A stretch of 5,549 nt of DNA from XYB1-FULL-44-23 sp964441445 (lineage in GTDB: Bacteria > Patescibacteriota > Microgenomatia > CAZETR01 > Amesbacteraceae), in contig CAYTYO010000037.1 in the NCBI GenBank assembly GCA_964441445.1, positions 1 to 5,549 of the forward strand, written 5' to 3'. The notes under the pieces are model-generated. The model was not told where the DNA came from. It did not search any database and saw only the letters and a list, made by a program, of their open reading frames with translations. The position numbers and the translations under genes are program-made. How positions within the stretch are numbered: position 1 is the stretch's first letter; each line of letters begins with the position of its first letter. Shown here piece after piece: positions 1-5,549 of this stretch.

Positions 1-733
1 GACGTTTCATGGCCATTTCTCCCCAACCGCTGTCTGGGTTAAACAAGGAAACATCGGTGCTGCGGGCATTAAATTTTAAGAGAGACAAACCCGCGGGCAG
101 AGAAAGGATCAAGAATAGTAGCGCGGGTTTAAGACGATTTTTTGCCGGTACCAGCAGAAACAAAGAAAATAAAAACAAAGGCGGAGTGACAAGCCTGGTC
201 GTGTGATAAGTGTACATGCCCAGAGCAAAAATCACCGCCGAGCTTAAGTGTCTGGAAGAAATCAACAACGCTAAGCCTAAGGATAAAAAGAAAACTGCCA
301 AATTAGCTTCGAAAGCGCCCCGGGAAAGCGGCACAGACCAGGGGGAAAGTGAAAAAACGATAACCGCAAATTTGGCCAGGGATGCGGACTTAAAAAGTCG
401 GCGGGATAAAACATAAATTACCGGGATCGATAGAACAGAAAGCAGAGCGTTCGGGAGACGAACTGCAGTTTCATTAAGCCCAAGGACAGCAACAAACGGA
501 ATTTCCAAAATCGAGTACAGGGGAAGTTTGTAGTCGCCAAAAGACCGCAAGCCGATTATCGGCAGTTCCTGGAGAGGTGTGCCCCATTCGTCACTTCCAG
601 TTTGCAGGAGGGAAAAAGAGTTGTAACCGAATGCGGCTTCGTCCGCAGTAAAACCCGCAGGGTAACCAGAAAGACCTATAAGCCGAAGCAGGACACCAAT
701 CAGGGGAAAGATTAACCACAGTCTCCGCTTCAT
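1..733 (-). CDS. Family 39-like (ArnT/PMT-type) GT-C glycosyltransferase, 3' end cut by window edge
   Basis: The first 244 residues are present and the frame is still open at the left edge, so the C-terminal part is missing. The protein starts MKRRLWLIFP and enters a membrane helix at once (about 5-21). The first outer loop carries the acidic pair D31-E32, expected to bind metal or activate the acceptor in ArnT/PMT-like enzymes, followed by TGSDEWG (45-51), SFGDYK (64-69) and VRLPNALL (91-98). Further on are SPWSVPLSRGAFEAN (130-144) and YTYHTTRLVTPP (174-185). These blocks line up in order with the rightmost gene (PWHILYSRAAFEA, YIYSTATLFTP), so the two are diverged paralogs. The family transfers a sugar from a polyprenyl-phosphate carrier on the outer membrane face; substrate unknown. 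The ATG at 733 is secure because an in-frame TAA lies at 751..749 with no other usual start codon between. It follows the small membrane-protein gene by 10 nt and has no clear Shine-Dalgarno. Open plus-strand frames over the same bases are shadows. Confidence 0.88.
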   Translation of the reverse strand, partial: MKRRLWLIFPLIGVLLRLIGLSGYPAGFTADEAAFGYNSFSLLQTGSDEWGTPLQELPIIGLRSFGDYKLPLYSILEIPFVAVLGLNETAVRLPNALLSVLSIPVIYVLSRRLFKSASLAKFAVIVFSLSPWSVPLSRGAFEANLAVFFLSLGLALLISSRHLSSAVIFALGMYTYHTTRLVTPPLFLFSLFLLVPAKNRLKPALLFLILSLPAGLSLLKFNARSTDVSLFNPDSGWGEMAMKR

Positions 734-743
734 GAAGATGATA

Positions 744-1397
744 TTAGCTTATTTTGGCTCTTTTGAAAAAAGCGAAAATTACAAGCCACGCTAAGCCGGC
801 AGTAAAAAGGAGATAACCGAAAAATTGCGGCCGGGCAAGTTTTAACATGAAATCCGTCACGGTAGAAATCACAACCTGGCGGTGGTTAACGGGAAAATAA
901 TATCCTGAGAAAGCAATGTCGCCGGGCGCTTCATTTGCAACTAAGGCTTCCCCACCAGAATAGGTGTTATCGGCAACAAAGCCCACACCGACGGCATTAG
1001 CCCAAACTGAAGATGGCGAAGATAAGGTAAGCGAGTATTTTTTCCCGCCACTGTCCGAGATTGGCGCAAACTGGAGCCTAACGTTATCACCGTCACCGAC
1101 ATTGTAGCCGGTCAGATTGATGGTGCGGATGACCGAGCCGGTTGCATCAGACACCGTAAATAGCAGCGGCTCCCGATTGCGTAAAGAAATATTGCGAAGA
1201 TAGATATAAATCGTGTTGAGATTATCGTGAACAGGTGTAAATGACTGCGAGACATCGTGTTCGGAATATATCCAGACTTCTTTTTTCACTTCAGGCTGAC
1301 TAAAATCGGGTAGTTTTCTGACACCCAGACTTAAAATAAAGGCAAATCCGAATAGAAAAATAATGTAGATCAGACTAATAAGGAAAAATTTATTCAT
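744..1397 (-). CDS. Two-helix membrane protein with exported beta-rich, lectin/jelly-roll-like domain
   Basis: This is a 217-residue protein of unknown function. A hydrophobic helix at about 4-24 is followed by a polar, beta-rich region (about 40-175), a second helix (about 191-211) and a basic tail FKRAKIS. Short basic residues at both ends (MNK, FKRAK) suggest both termini are cytoplasmic and the middle faces outward. The middle domain has the pattern QSFTPVHDNLNTIYIYLRN (51-69), then RLQFAPISDSGGKKYSLTL (107-125) and PGDIAFSGYYF (158-168). Similar QSF..DNL, P-I-x-D-S-x-G-K-x-Y and GD-(I/L)-A-F patterns occur, as I recall, in bacterial jelly-roll domains tied to surface polysaccharide genes; this is recall, not a search. 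There are no catalytic motifs or cysteines. The ATG overlaps the end of the preceding gene by 8 nt (ATGAATAA), implying translational coupling. A weak GGAA lies 12-15 nt upstream. Its place between glycosyltransferases suggests a glycan-binding or scaffold role, which is inference. Confidence 0.85.
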   Translation of the reverse strand: MNKFFLISLIYIIFLFGFAFILSLGVRKLPDFSQPEVKKEVWIYSEHDVSQSFTPVHDNLNTIYIYLRNISLRNREPLLFTVSDATGSVIRTINLTGYNVGDGDNVRLQFAPISDSGGKKYSLTLSSPSSVWANAVGVGFVADNTYSGGEALVANEAPGDIAFSGYYFPVNHRQVVISTVTDFMLKLARPQFFGYLLFTAGLAWLVIFAFFKRAKIS

Positions 1398-2622
1398 ATG
1401 AACGAGTGTTCCAAGCCAGGTAAATCACCCATAAACCTGTTCCGGTAAGTAAAGTGTGGGCAAGGCTTTGCAAAAGTACCGGATTGACGAATAAGGAGAT
1501 TATTTCCGGAAATGGCGGCAAGGCAAGGGCTACCGGGTTAATTGGAGAGAACAATCCCAAAAATGCGTATTGATCGACAATGAGAATGTTGGTCACAAAA
1601 TACCCGAGTGCAGCCGCAAGTGTTAACGGTAGTAATTGTCGGGGTAGCCTGGCAAATAAAAGGGAAATAAACGGCAAACTCCAGACTACCCATTGAGCAT
1701 GGAAATGGGAAACTAAAAGCACCGATAAGGTCGTTGTGAGAAATTCAGGAAGTAAGTCCGAATTTTTCCGACGCTTCCAGGAAAGCCAGAGAGAAAAAAC
1801 ATAGATGAGAATAAACAACGGGAGTTTTTGACCGCCGCCAATATCTATGCCAGCTTCAAAAACGCGCTGCATAAGATTTGAATGGGACATGGTGTAGCGA
1901 AAAGCCGGGGAAGAAATAACCGGAATTACAGGGACAATAAATCCCACCAGAAATCCTAACTTTGCCGCCAGCAGCTGTTTAATATTTGTTGCACGGAACA
2001 AAACAAACGGGAGTAAGAGAAGCGGATAGGATTTAAGCATTGCCCCCAGACCCAAAAGCAGAGCGGCAGAAAACAGTTGCCGTTTTTTTATCTGGAGCAA
2101 AGCCGCGACGGTTAAGAATGCGCAGACGATGTCGAATTGAGATAACATATAAACTGCGTAGAGGGAAACGGGATTGAAAAACCAAAAAGCCAAAAGCCCA
2201 TGACTTGATGTGGGGGAGGAATTAATTTTAAGCAGTAAGAAACCGATCCAAAAATCCAGAATGAGGTAGGGGAACTTAAGAATTAGAAGCATTTCAAATA
2301 AATGCGGATGAGTGTAGTTCCCCGGACCCCAGTCATTAAGCCAAGTGAGTAATTGAGGCCCTAACAAGTTTTGAGAAATTAAATTCCAAGTACCGAGAAA
2401 GTAATAGGCCAGGGGCGGATAGTTGAAAGTGTCCCTGTAGGGAAGACTTTTACCAAATACGGAGATGTGAGTGTAGATATCAATTACCCCACGACTTAAA
2501 AACTGGGCATGAAAATGCTGACTTTTGATGTCGGGGTGAAAGAAAAAGGCGGAAACTACCAGACGTAAGACAAGAGCCCAAAGCAAAAGTGATTTAGACA
2601 GCTGGGGTTTGGCGGCGTTCAT
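1390..2622 (-). CDS. GT87/DUF2029-like GT-C glycosyltransferase (second of tandem pair)
   Basis: This is a polytopic membrane protein of 410 residues, counted from the ATG at 2622. Helix 1 (LLLWALVLRLVVSAFFF, about 12-28) leads to a first-loop aspartate D31 and then NYPPLAYY (67-74), the Tyr-Pro-Pro block typical of GT87/DUF2029 and PIG-M/ALG6-like GT-C enzymes. Next come K116 and D123, FFNPVSLY (148-155), LSQFD (160-164), K197 in MLKSYPLLLLP, and FHAQWVVWSLPF (307-318). D31, YPPL, K116/D123, NP, SQFD and K197 match the upstream neighbour almost position for position, so the two are an old tandem duplication. Differences: the glycine of the usual GQxD is serine here, and the neighbour's RMHERY is replaced by FHAQW. 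The frame extends upstream to a TTG at 2679, but 2622 is the first ATG and matches the neighbour's N-terminus better. Even so it overlaps the preceding gene by 29 nt and has no Shine-Dalgarno. Expected to transfer a polyprenyl-phosphate-linked sugar on the outer membrane face; donor and acceptor unknown. Confidence 0.87.
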   Translation of the reverse strand: MNAAKPQLSKSLLLWALVLRLVVSAFFFHPDIKSQHFHAQFLSRGVIDIYTHISVFGKSLPYRDTFNYPPLAYYFLGTWNLISQNLLGPQLLTWLNDWGPGNYTHPHLFEMLLILKFPYLILDFWIGFLLLKINSSPTSSHGLLAFWFFNPVSLYAVYMLSQFDIVCAFLTVAALLQIKKRQLFSAALLLGLGAMLKSYPLLLLPFVLFRATNIKQLLAAKLGFLVGFIVPVIPVISSPAFRYTMSHSNLMQRVFEAGIDIGGGQKLPLFILIYVFSLWLSWKRRKNSDLLPEFLTTTLSVLLVSHFHAQWVVWSLPFISLLFARLPRQLLPLTLAAALGYFVTNILIVDQYAFLGLFSPINPVALALPPFPEIISLFVNPVLLQSLAHTLLTGTGLWVIYLAWNTRSYE

Positions 2623-3892
2623 GGAAGTAGACGGCTGACCAGGAAATCCAGGAAATAATAAATAATACAATGACGCCAAAAACAGTATTCCAAGTATCGA
2701 TTAATGGAACAAGATTAGTCAGATACGGGAACCACCATTCATGGTAAAGGTGAACCAAGTGCCCGACGGAGACAAGGATGAAAACAGGGCGAAGCTGTGG
2801 CTTTGACGCCGACACCAGAGCCAGGAACGGAAGGGCTGGAGCTAGATAGCGTTCATGCATACGGGTTAAGACCATAAAGGCGCAAAAAGATATGAGACCA
2901 AATAGGGAAAGCAAATCCCGGGTTGAGCGGGAAAGCAGATATTTAGAGATATACCAACCGGAAAGAACCATAAATACTATTTTCCCGACAGTATTTGCAG
3001 ATAAATCCGAAAAGACAATCAAGGAGTCAGGAATTTTCTCTAAATGGGTAAATAGTGCCCAAAGGTTAAAGGCGTGATCACTTATATAGTTGGATCCGGA
3101 ACCGACTTCGATGCGATTGATGTAAACCGAAAAAGGGTAAGACACAGTTGCCGAAAAATTAAGAGAACCGGGAATAAACGGCAGATAGGCCAGGAAAAAT
3201 AGGACAAGTGAAACGAGTAATCCCAATCCGGTTTTTTTCCAACCGGCTTTGAAAACTGATAATAGAAGAATTAAAGGGATGAAGATTAAACTTGACTGTT
3301 TGAACAGAAGAGCAGCTGCAAATGCAGCATGGCCTTTAATCGGCCGGTGGGTCAGAAACAGCCAGATTGAAAGCATGACCAAGAAAATCGGCGGTGATTC
3401 CATCTGACCCCAAAGGGCGGAATTGTAAAATACAGCCGGATTGAAAAGAAAGACGGCTGCAGCCGAAAGTCCGGTGGAATGGGAAACGGAATAGACTTTG
3501 CGGGCCAGTGCATAGATTAACACCGCAATACCCAAATCGGCGAAGATTGAGGTTAGTTTATGAAATGCCGGCAAGACATCCTGATCTTCCATCGCCCAAA
3601 TAAATGTGGATGGAAAAGCCGGGTAAGCTTTGTTTAATGCAGAAGAAAAACGATAGATATTTTCATAAGCCCAATAGCCGGTTGTAAATGAATAAAGAGC
3701 CAGCGGTGGATAAGTCGGCTGCATGACACCAACATAGTGACGATCATAGGCTCCGACTGGCCCCGATTTAAGAATGCTTCTGGCCCATTCAACATGGTTG
3801 TTTACGTCGCCGGAATAGACGGTAATACTTAAGACCAATCTTAAGACTAAGCCTAAGATTAATAATCCGATAATTTGGCCTGAATATTTCAT
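2594..3892 (-). CDS. GT87/DUF2029-like GT-C glycosyltransferase with PIG-M/ALG6-like motifs (first of tandem pair)
   Basis: This is a 432-residue polytopic membrane protein. Helix 1 (about 6-24, LGLVLRLVLS) is followed by GDVNNH (28-33), whose D29 is the likely catalytic or metal-binding acid of the first outer loop, and by TYPPLALY (60-67). Then come HKL...ADL (111-120), FLFNPAVFYNSALWGQMES (148-166), LLFKQSSLIFIP (195-206), HAFNLWALF (273-281) and TRMHERYLAPALPFLAL (343-359). The NP...WGQ.(D/E) block, the lysine before a Pro-rich helix and the HERY block are shared by bacterial mannosyltransferase-like GT-C proteins (GT87/DUF2029, PIG-M and ALG6 relatives). About 10-12 membrane helices fit that family. 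Predicted role: transfer of a polyprenyl-phosphate-linked hexose to a surface glycan or glycolipid; the sugar cannot be read from sequence. Its ATG overlaps the previous stop as ATGA, with GGTGA 7 nt upstream, which fits coupled translation. Its last 29 nt overlap the next gene. Confidence 0.9.
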   Translation of the reverse strand: MKYSGQIIGLLILGLVLRLVLSITVYSGDVNNHVEWARSILKSGPVGAYDRHYVGVMQPTYPPLALYSFTTGYWAYENIYRFSSALNKAYPAFPSTFIWAMEDQDVLPAFHKLTSIFADLGIAVLIYALARKVYSVSHSTGLSAAAVFLFNPAVFYNSALWGQMESPPIFLVMLSIWLFLTHRPIKGHAAFAAALLFKQSSLIFIPLILLLSVFKAGWKKTGLGLLVSLVLFFLAYLPFIPGSLNFSATVSYPFSVYINRIEVGSGSNYISDHAFNLWALFTHLEKIPDSLIVFSDLSANTVGKIVFMVLSGWYISKYLLSRSTRDLLSLFGLISFCAFMVLTRMHERYLAPALPFLALVSASKPQLRPVFILVSVGHLVHLYHEWWFPYLTNLVPLIDTWNTVFGVIVLFIISWISWSAVYFHERRQTPAV

Positions 3893-5505
3893 ATTTTAGT
3901 CACCAGGTAAAAGATGGGAAAACCCGTCGGATCGGTACTGGTGAAAAGGACTTTAACTCCACCGGGCGGAGTTTTCCGCCAATCCCAGTCCCCCGGCAGG
4001 TTGTCCCGCTGGCTAATCATGTAAAGGCTTCCGGGCTGCATAACATCAATTAAAGTTTTGTTTGGTTCGGGAGAAAAATTACCGAAGTAGAACTTCGGGG
4101 CCAGGGCAAAACCATAGTAGCCGGGCTGAACATTAGCCTGGGGTTTATCTATGACGAAATCCCGTTGGAAATTGCGCGGGTCGTAATTGGAATAAAACAG
4201 AAAACGAATTAAGGAAGGTTCGTAGGTGTTGTTGATGAAAACCCGGTCAAACTGAGGCGATAATTTAACCAGTTCGGTTAAAGCCGACTTGTAACCGACG
4301 TGCCACCAGCGCCAGGAACGGGCAGGATAGTGATTAAAATAATAATTAGTCGCGTCCGCAAACTGAAAAGCACCAATTGCCCAGAATAAAATAAATAGCG
4401 GGATAAACAACCTACGGGAAAAAATTCCTTTGAGAGCTAAGAACCCCGAAGCAATGGCTACAGCCAGGGGAGGAATCATGACAAATAACCGGGTGGCGTG
4501 ATTGGCACCGTCAACAGTTAAAGCTGATGATAAGGGTGAAATAAGCAGCCAAACCAACCACAAGTACTGGCGACGAGTAATTAGATAGATCAGGCCCAAC
4601 ACCAGGAGCGGGGCCCAAACTGAAAAGAGTTGGCCAATGTACTGCAAGCTATGACGGGCGGTAACATCTCCCTTGAGAAATAAAAATTCGGGTGAAAAAG
4701 CGGATAAATAATTCAAGGTGAATTTTTTTAATGTGAATGTAGCTTTGTTGGTAAATATTCTTTCCCAGGGAGAGTTGGTTTCGGAACGTAAATTGATTAT
4801 TTCATCAACCATTTCCGCGTTATTTAATAGACCAACTTTTCCAAACCTCTCACTGGCCTTGCCGAAAAAGAGATTAAATAAGAAAGGAATAAGCAATAAA
4901 ACCGGAAGGAGAGATAAAAACTTTATTTTCGGCCGGTGGCAAATGAAATACAGACAGAAAAGCCAGATCGGGGTAAATAGTGTGGCAGTACTATAGATAT
5001 AAGGAGTAAGGCTGAAGAAAATAAGGGATAGGGCCCACTGACGGCGAAGGAAGAGCAATGTACCTAAGAGAAGGAAGTTCAGTAGTAAGACCGCTTCAAA
5101 AGCGGCGCGGGAATACAGAATATGCCAGGGCATGAGGGATAAAACCAAACCGGAAAGCAGGGCTGCGGATTTAGACTTTGATGTCTGGTAGACCAGAAGA
5201 AACAAAATCAGCGGAGCGATTGAGCCTAAAATAACTTCCGGAGCGCGGACACCCCACTCAGTATGGCCAAAGAGAGCAACTGAAGGTACGGTGTAGTAGA
5301 TCAGGAGGGGCGTGCGCCATTCGGAGAGTGAATGGATGTAGACCGGGAAGGCTTGAGCATATAAATCACGGCCGGTTTTAAAGAGTGAATAGGCCTGATA
5401 ACCAACATCGATCTCATCGCCAAACATTTCCAGAGGGAGTGAGGAGACGGAGAATCCCCTAACTAGAAGTGACAAGGTTAAGAGAGCGGTCAAAATCAAA
5501 CCCAT
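3889..5505 (-). CDS. Family 39-like (ArnT/PMT-type) GT-C glycosyltransferase
   Basis: This is a membrane glycosyltransferase of 538 residues, counted from the ATG at 5505. Helix 1 (about 2-18) leads to MFGDEIDVGYQAY with the acidic pair D30-E31, the hallmark of ArnT/PMT-type enzymes. It continues with TGRDLY (44-49), SEWRTPLLIYY (61-71), GVRAPEVILG (85-94), MPWHILYSRAAFEA (125-138) and YIYSTATLFTP (169-179). A long outer loop (about 215-290) contains NYLSAFSPEFLF and RHS, and ANHATRLFVMIPPLA (334-348) follows. About 11 helices end near 380, and about 155 C-terminal residues form a soluble domain rich in aromatics (RSWRWWHVGYKSA), probably outside the membrane as in ArnT. It should move a sugar from a polyprenyl-phosphate donor to an unknown acceptor. 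A TTG at 5511 in the same frame adds only two residues. The frame stays open to the right edge, so a start beyond the window cannot be excluded. The TGA stop overlaps the next ATG by 4 nt. Confidence 0.9.
   Translation of the reverse strand: MGLILTALLTLSLLVRGFSVSSLPLEMFGDEIDVGYQAYSLFKTGRDLYAQAFPVYIHSLSEWRTPLLIYYTVPSVALFGHTEWGVRAPEVILGSIAPLILFLLVYQTSKSKSAALLSGLVLSLMPWHILYSRAAFEAVLLLNFLLLGTLLFLRRQWALSLIFFSLTPYIYSTATLFTPIWLFCLYFICHRPKIKFLSLLPVLLLIPFLFNLFFGKASERFGKVGLLNNAEMVDEIINLRSETNSPWERIFTNKATFTLKKFTLNYLSAFSPEFLFLKGDVTARHSLQYIGQLFSVWAPLLVLGLIYLITRRQYLWLVWLLISPLSSALTVDGANHATRLFVMIPPLAVAIASGFLALKGIFSRRLFIPLFILFWAIGAFQFADATNYYFNHYPARSWRWWHVGYKSALTELVKLSPQFDRVFINNTYEPSLIRFLFYSNYDPRNFQRDFVIDKPQANVQPGYYGFALAPKFYFGNFSPEPNKTLIDVMQPGSLYMISQRDNLPGDWDWRKTPPGGVKVLFTSTDPTGFPIFYLVTKI
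3900..3904 (-). promoter_or_regulatory. Shine-Dalgarno-like GGTGA before the 3892 start
   Basis: On the minus strand GGTGA lies 7 nt before the ATG at 3892 and matches the 3' part of the ideal AGGAGGTGA. It lies inside the last codons of the preceding gene. It is the only reasonable ribosome binding site among the five starts here and may help re-initiation at the ATGA junction. Five bases can match by chance. Confidence 0.35.
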
Positions 5506-5549
5506 AGCCAATACATTATAATGATAAAAGTGGTTTCGGTCATAATCAT
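5506..5549. other. Right-edge flank, upstream of the first operon gene
   Basis: These 44 bases hold the promoter-like element and the alternative TTG start. On the minus strand the frame of the downstream gene stays open to the edge (encoding DYDRNHFYHYN before the TTG). A second frame is open to a TGA at 5498..5496, and the third has a TGA at 5548..5546. Any of these could be the start or end of a gene outside the window; nothing decides it. Confidence 0.4.
5515..5543 (-). promoter_or_regulatory. Putative sigma-70-type promoter at the head of the operon
   Basis: On the minus strand a perfect -10 TATAAT (5520..5515) is preceded at exactly 17 nt by ATGACC (5543..5538), which matches the -35 consensus TTGACA at four of six positions. 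Transcription would start around 5508-5505, at or just before the ATG at 5505, giving a leaderless or nearly leaderless message. That would explain why this ATG has no Shine-Dalgarno. The region is AT-rich and only 44 nt upstream of the ATG are visible, so chance is a real possibility, and the genes may instead be read through from upstream. Confidence 0.35.

Noticed and set aside
9..206. Plus-strand frame encoding a basic 65-residue peptide
   Set aside because: It lies antisense within the minus-strand glycosyltransferase gene 733..1. It has no recognisable domain, and its composition is what the reverse of hydrophobic codons gives.
210..416. Plus-strand frame encoding a Lys/Glu-rich 68-residue peptide
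   Set aside because: Same reason: it is antisense to the partial glycosyltransferase gene, and its charge comes from reading Leu/Phe codons backwards.
734..743. Terminator or promoter in the 10-nt gap before the last gene
   Set aside because: The gap is too short for a hairpin and shows no -10/-35 or T-run; it is simply an operon junction.
2083..2089. Run of seven A on the coding strand as a possible slippage site (another at 3232-3238)
   Set aside because: Both runs sit in Lys codons of intact frames, and protein similarity continues on both sides, so no frameshift or programmed slip is needed.
2892..3077. Plus-strand 61-residue frame
   Set aside because: It lies fully inside and antisense to the 432-residue glycosyltransferase gene, with no family signal.
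4718..4996. Plus-strand 92-residue frame
   Set aside because: It lies fully inside and antisense to the rightmost glycosyltransferase gene; it is a shadow of that frame.
5496..5549. Minus-strand frame starting ATG at the right edge (MIMTETTFIIIMYWLWV then TGA)
   Set aside because: It is only 17 residues and touches the window edge, so it could be a chance frame or the tail of an outside gene; not enough to call.

Overview
This window is one gene-dense block read entirely from the minus strand. Five genes sit head to tail with 4-29 nt overlaps or a 10-nt gap, and both ends are cut or nearly cut by the window edge. In transcription order (right to left) they are: a family-39-like (ArnT/PMT-type) GT-C glycosyltransferase (5505..3889); two tandem, diverged GT87/DUF2029-like GT-C glycosyltransferases (3892..2594 and 2622..1390); a small two-helix membrane protein with an exported beta-rich domain (1397..744); and a second family-39-like glycosyltransferase whose 3' end lies beyond the left edge (733..1). 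No rRNA, tRNA, CRISPR array, insertion sequence or terminator was seen, and no stretch over about 40 bases lacks a gene.

Organism: the gene content, moderate GC, extremely tight packing, near absence of Shine-Dalgarno sequences, and the sequence style of the multi-spanning glycosyltransferases (first-loop Asp-Glu followed by 'TGSDEWG', 'SFGDYK' and 'VRLP'; 'RMHERY' in the family-87-like protein) most resemble Candidate Phyla Radiation (Patescibacteria) genomes of the Microgenomates type. This is recognition from memory, not a search, and other uncultured bacteria are possible. TGA ends the first gene exactly at an ATGA junction, which fits the standard bacterial code and argues against the CPR lineages that read TGA as glycine.

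Likely role: four GT-C enzymes in one operon, each expected to use a polyprenyl-phosphate-linked sugar on the outer face of the membrane, point to assembly or decoration of a cell-surface glycan, or to surface protein/lipid glycosylation. The small protein presents a lectin- or jelly-roll-like domain to the same compartment and may help bind or hand over the glycan; that role is inference. The sugars and acceptors cannot be read from the sequence.

Regulation: the only promoter-like signal is a perfect TATAAT with a weak -35 at 17 nt spacing, just upstream of the rightmost gene and close enough to its ATG for a leaderless transcript. The overlaps downstream suggest one transcript with coupled translation.
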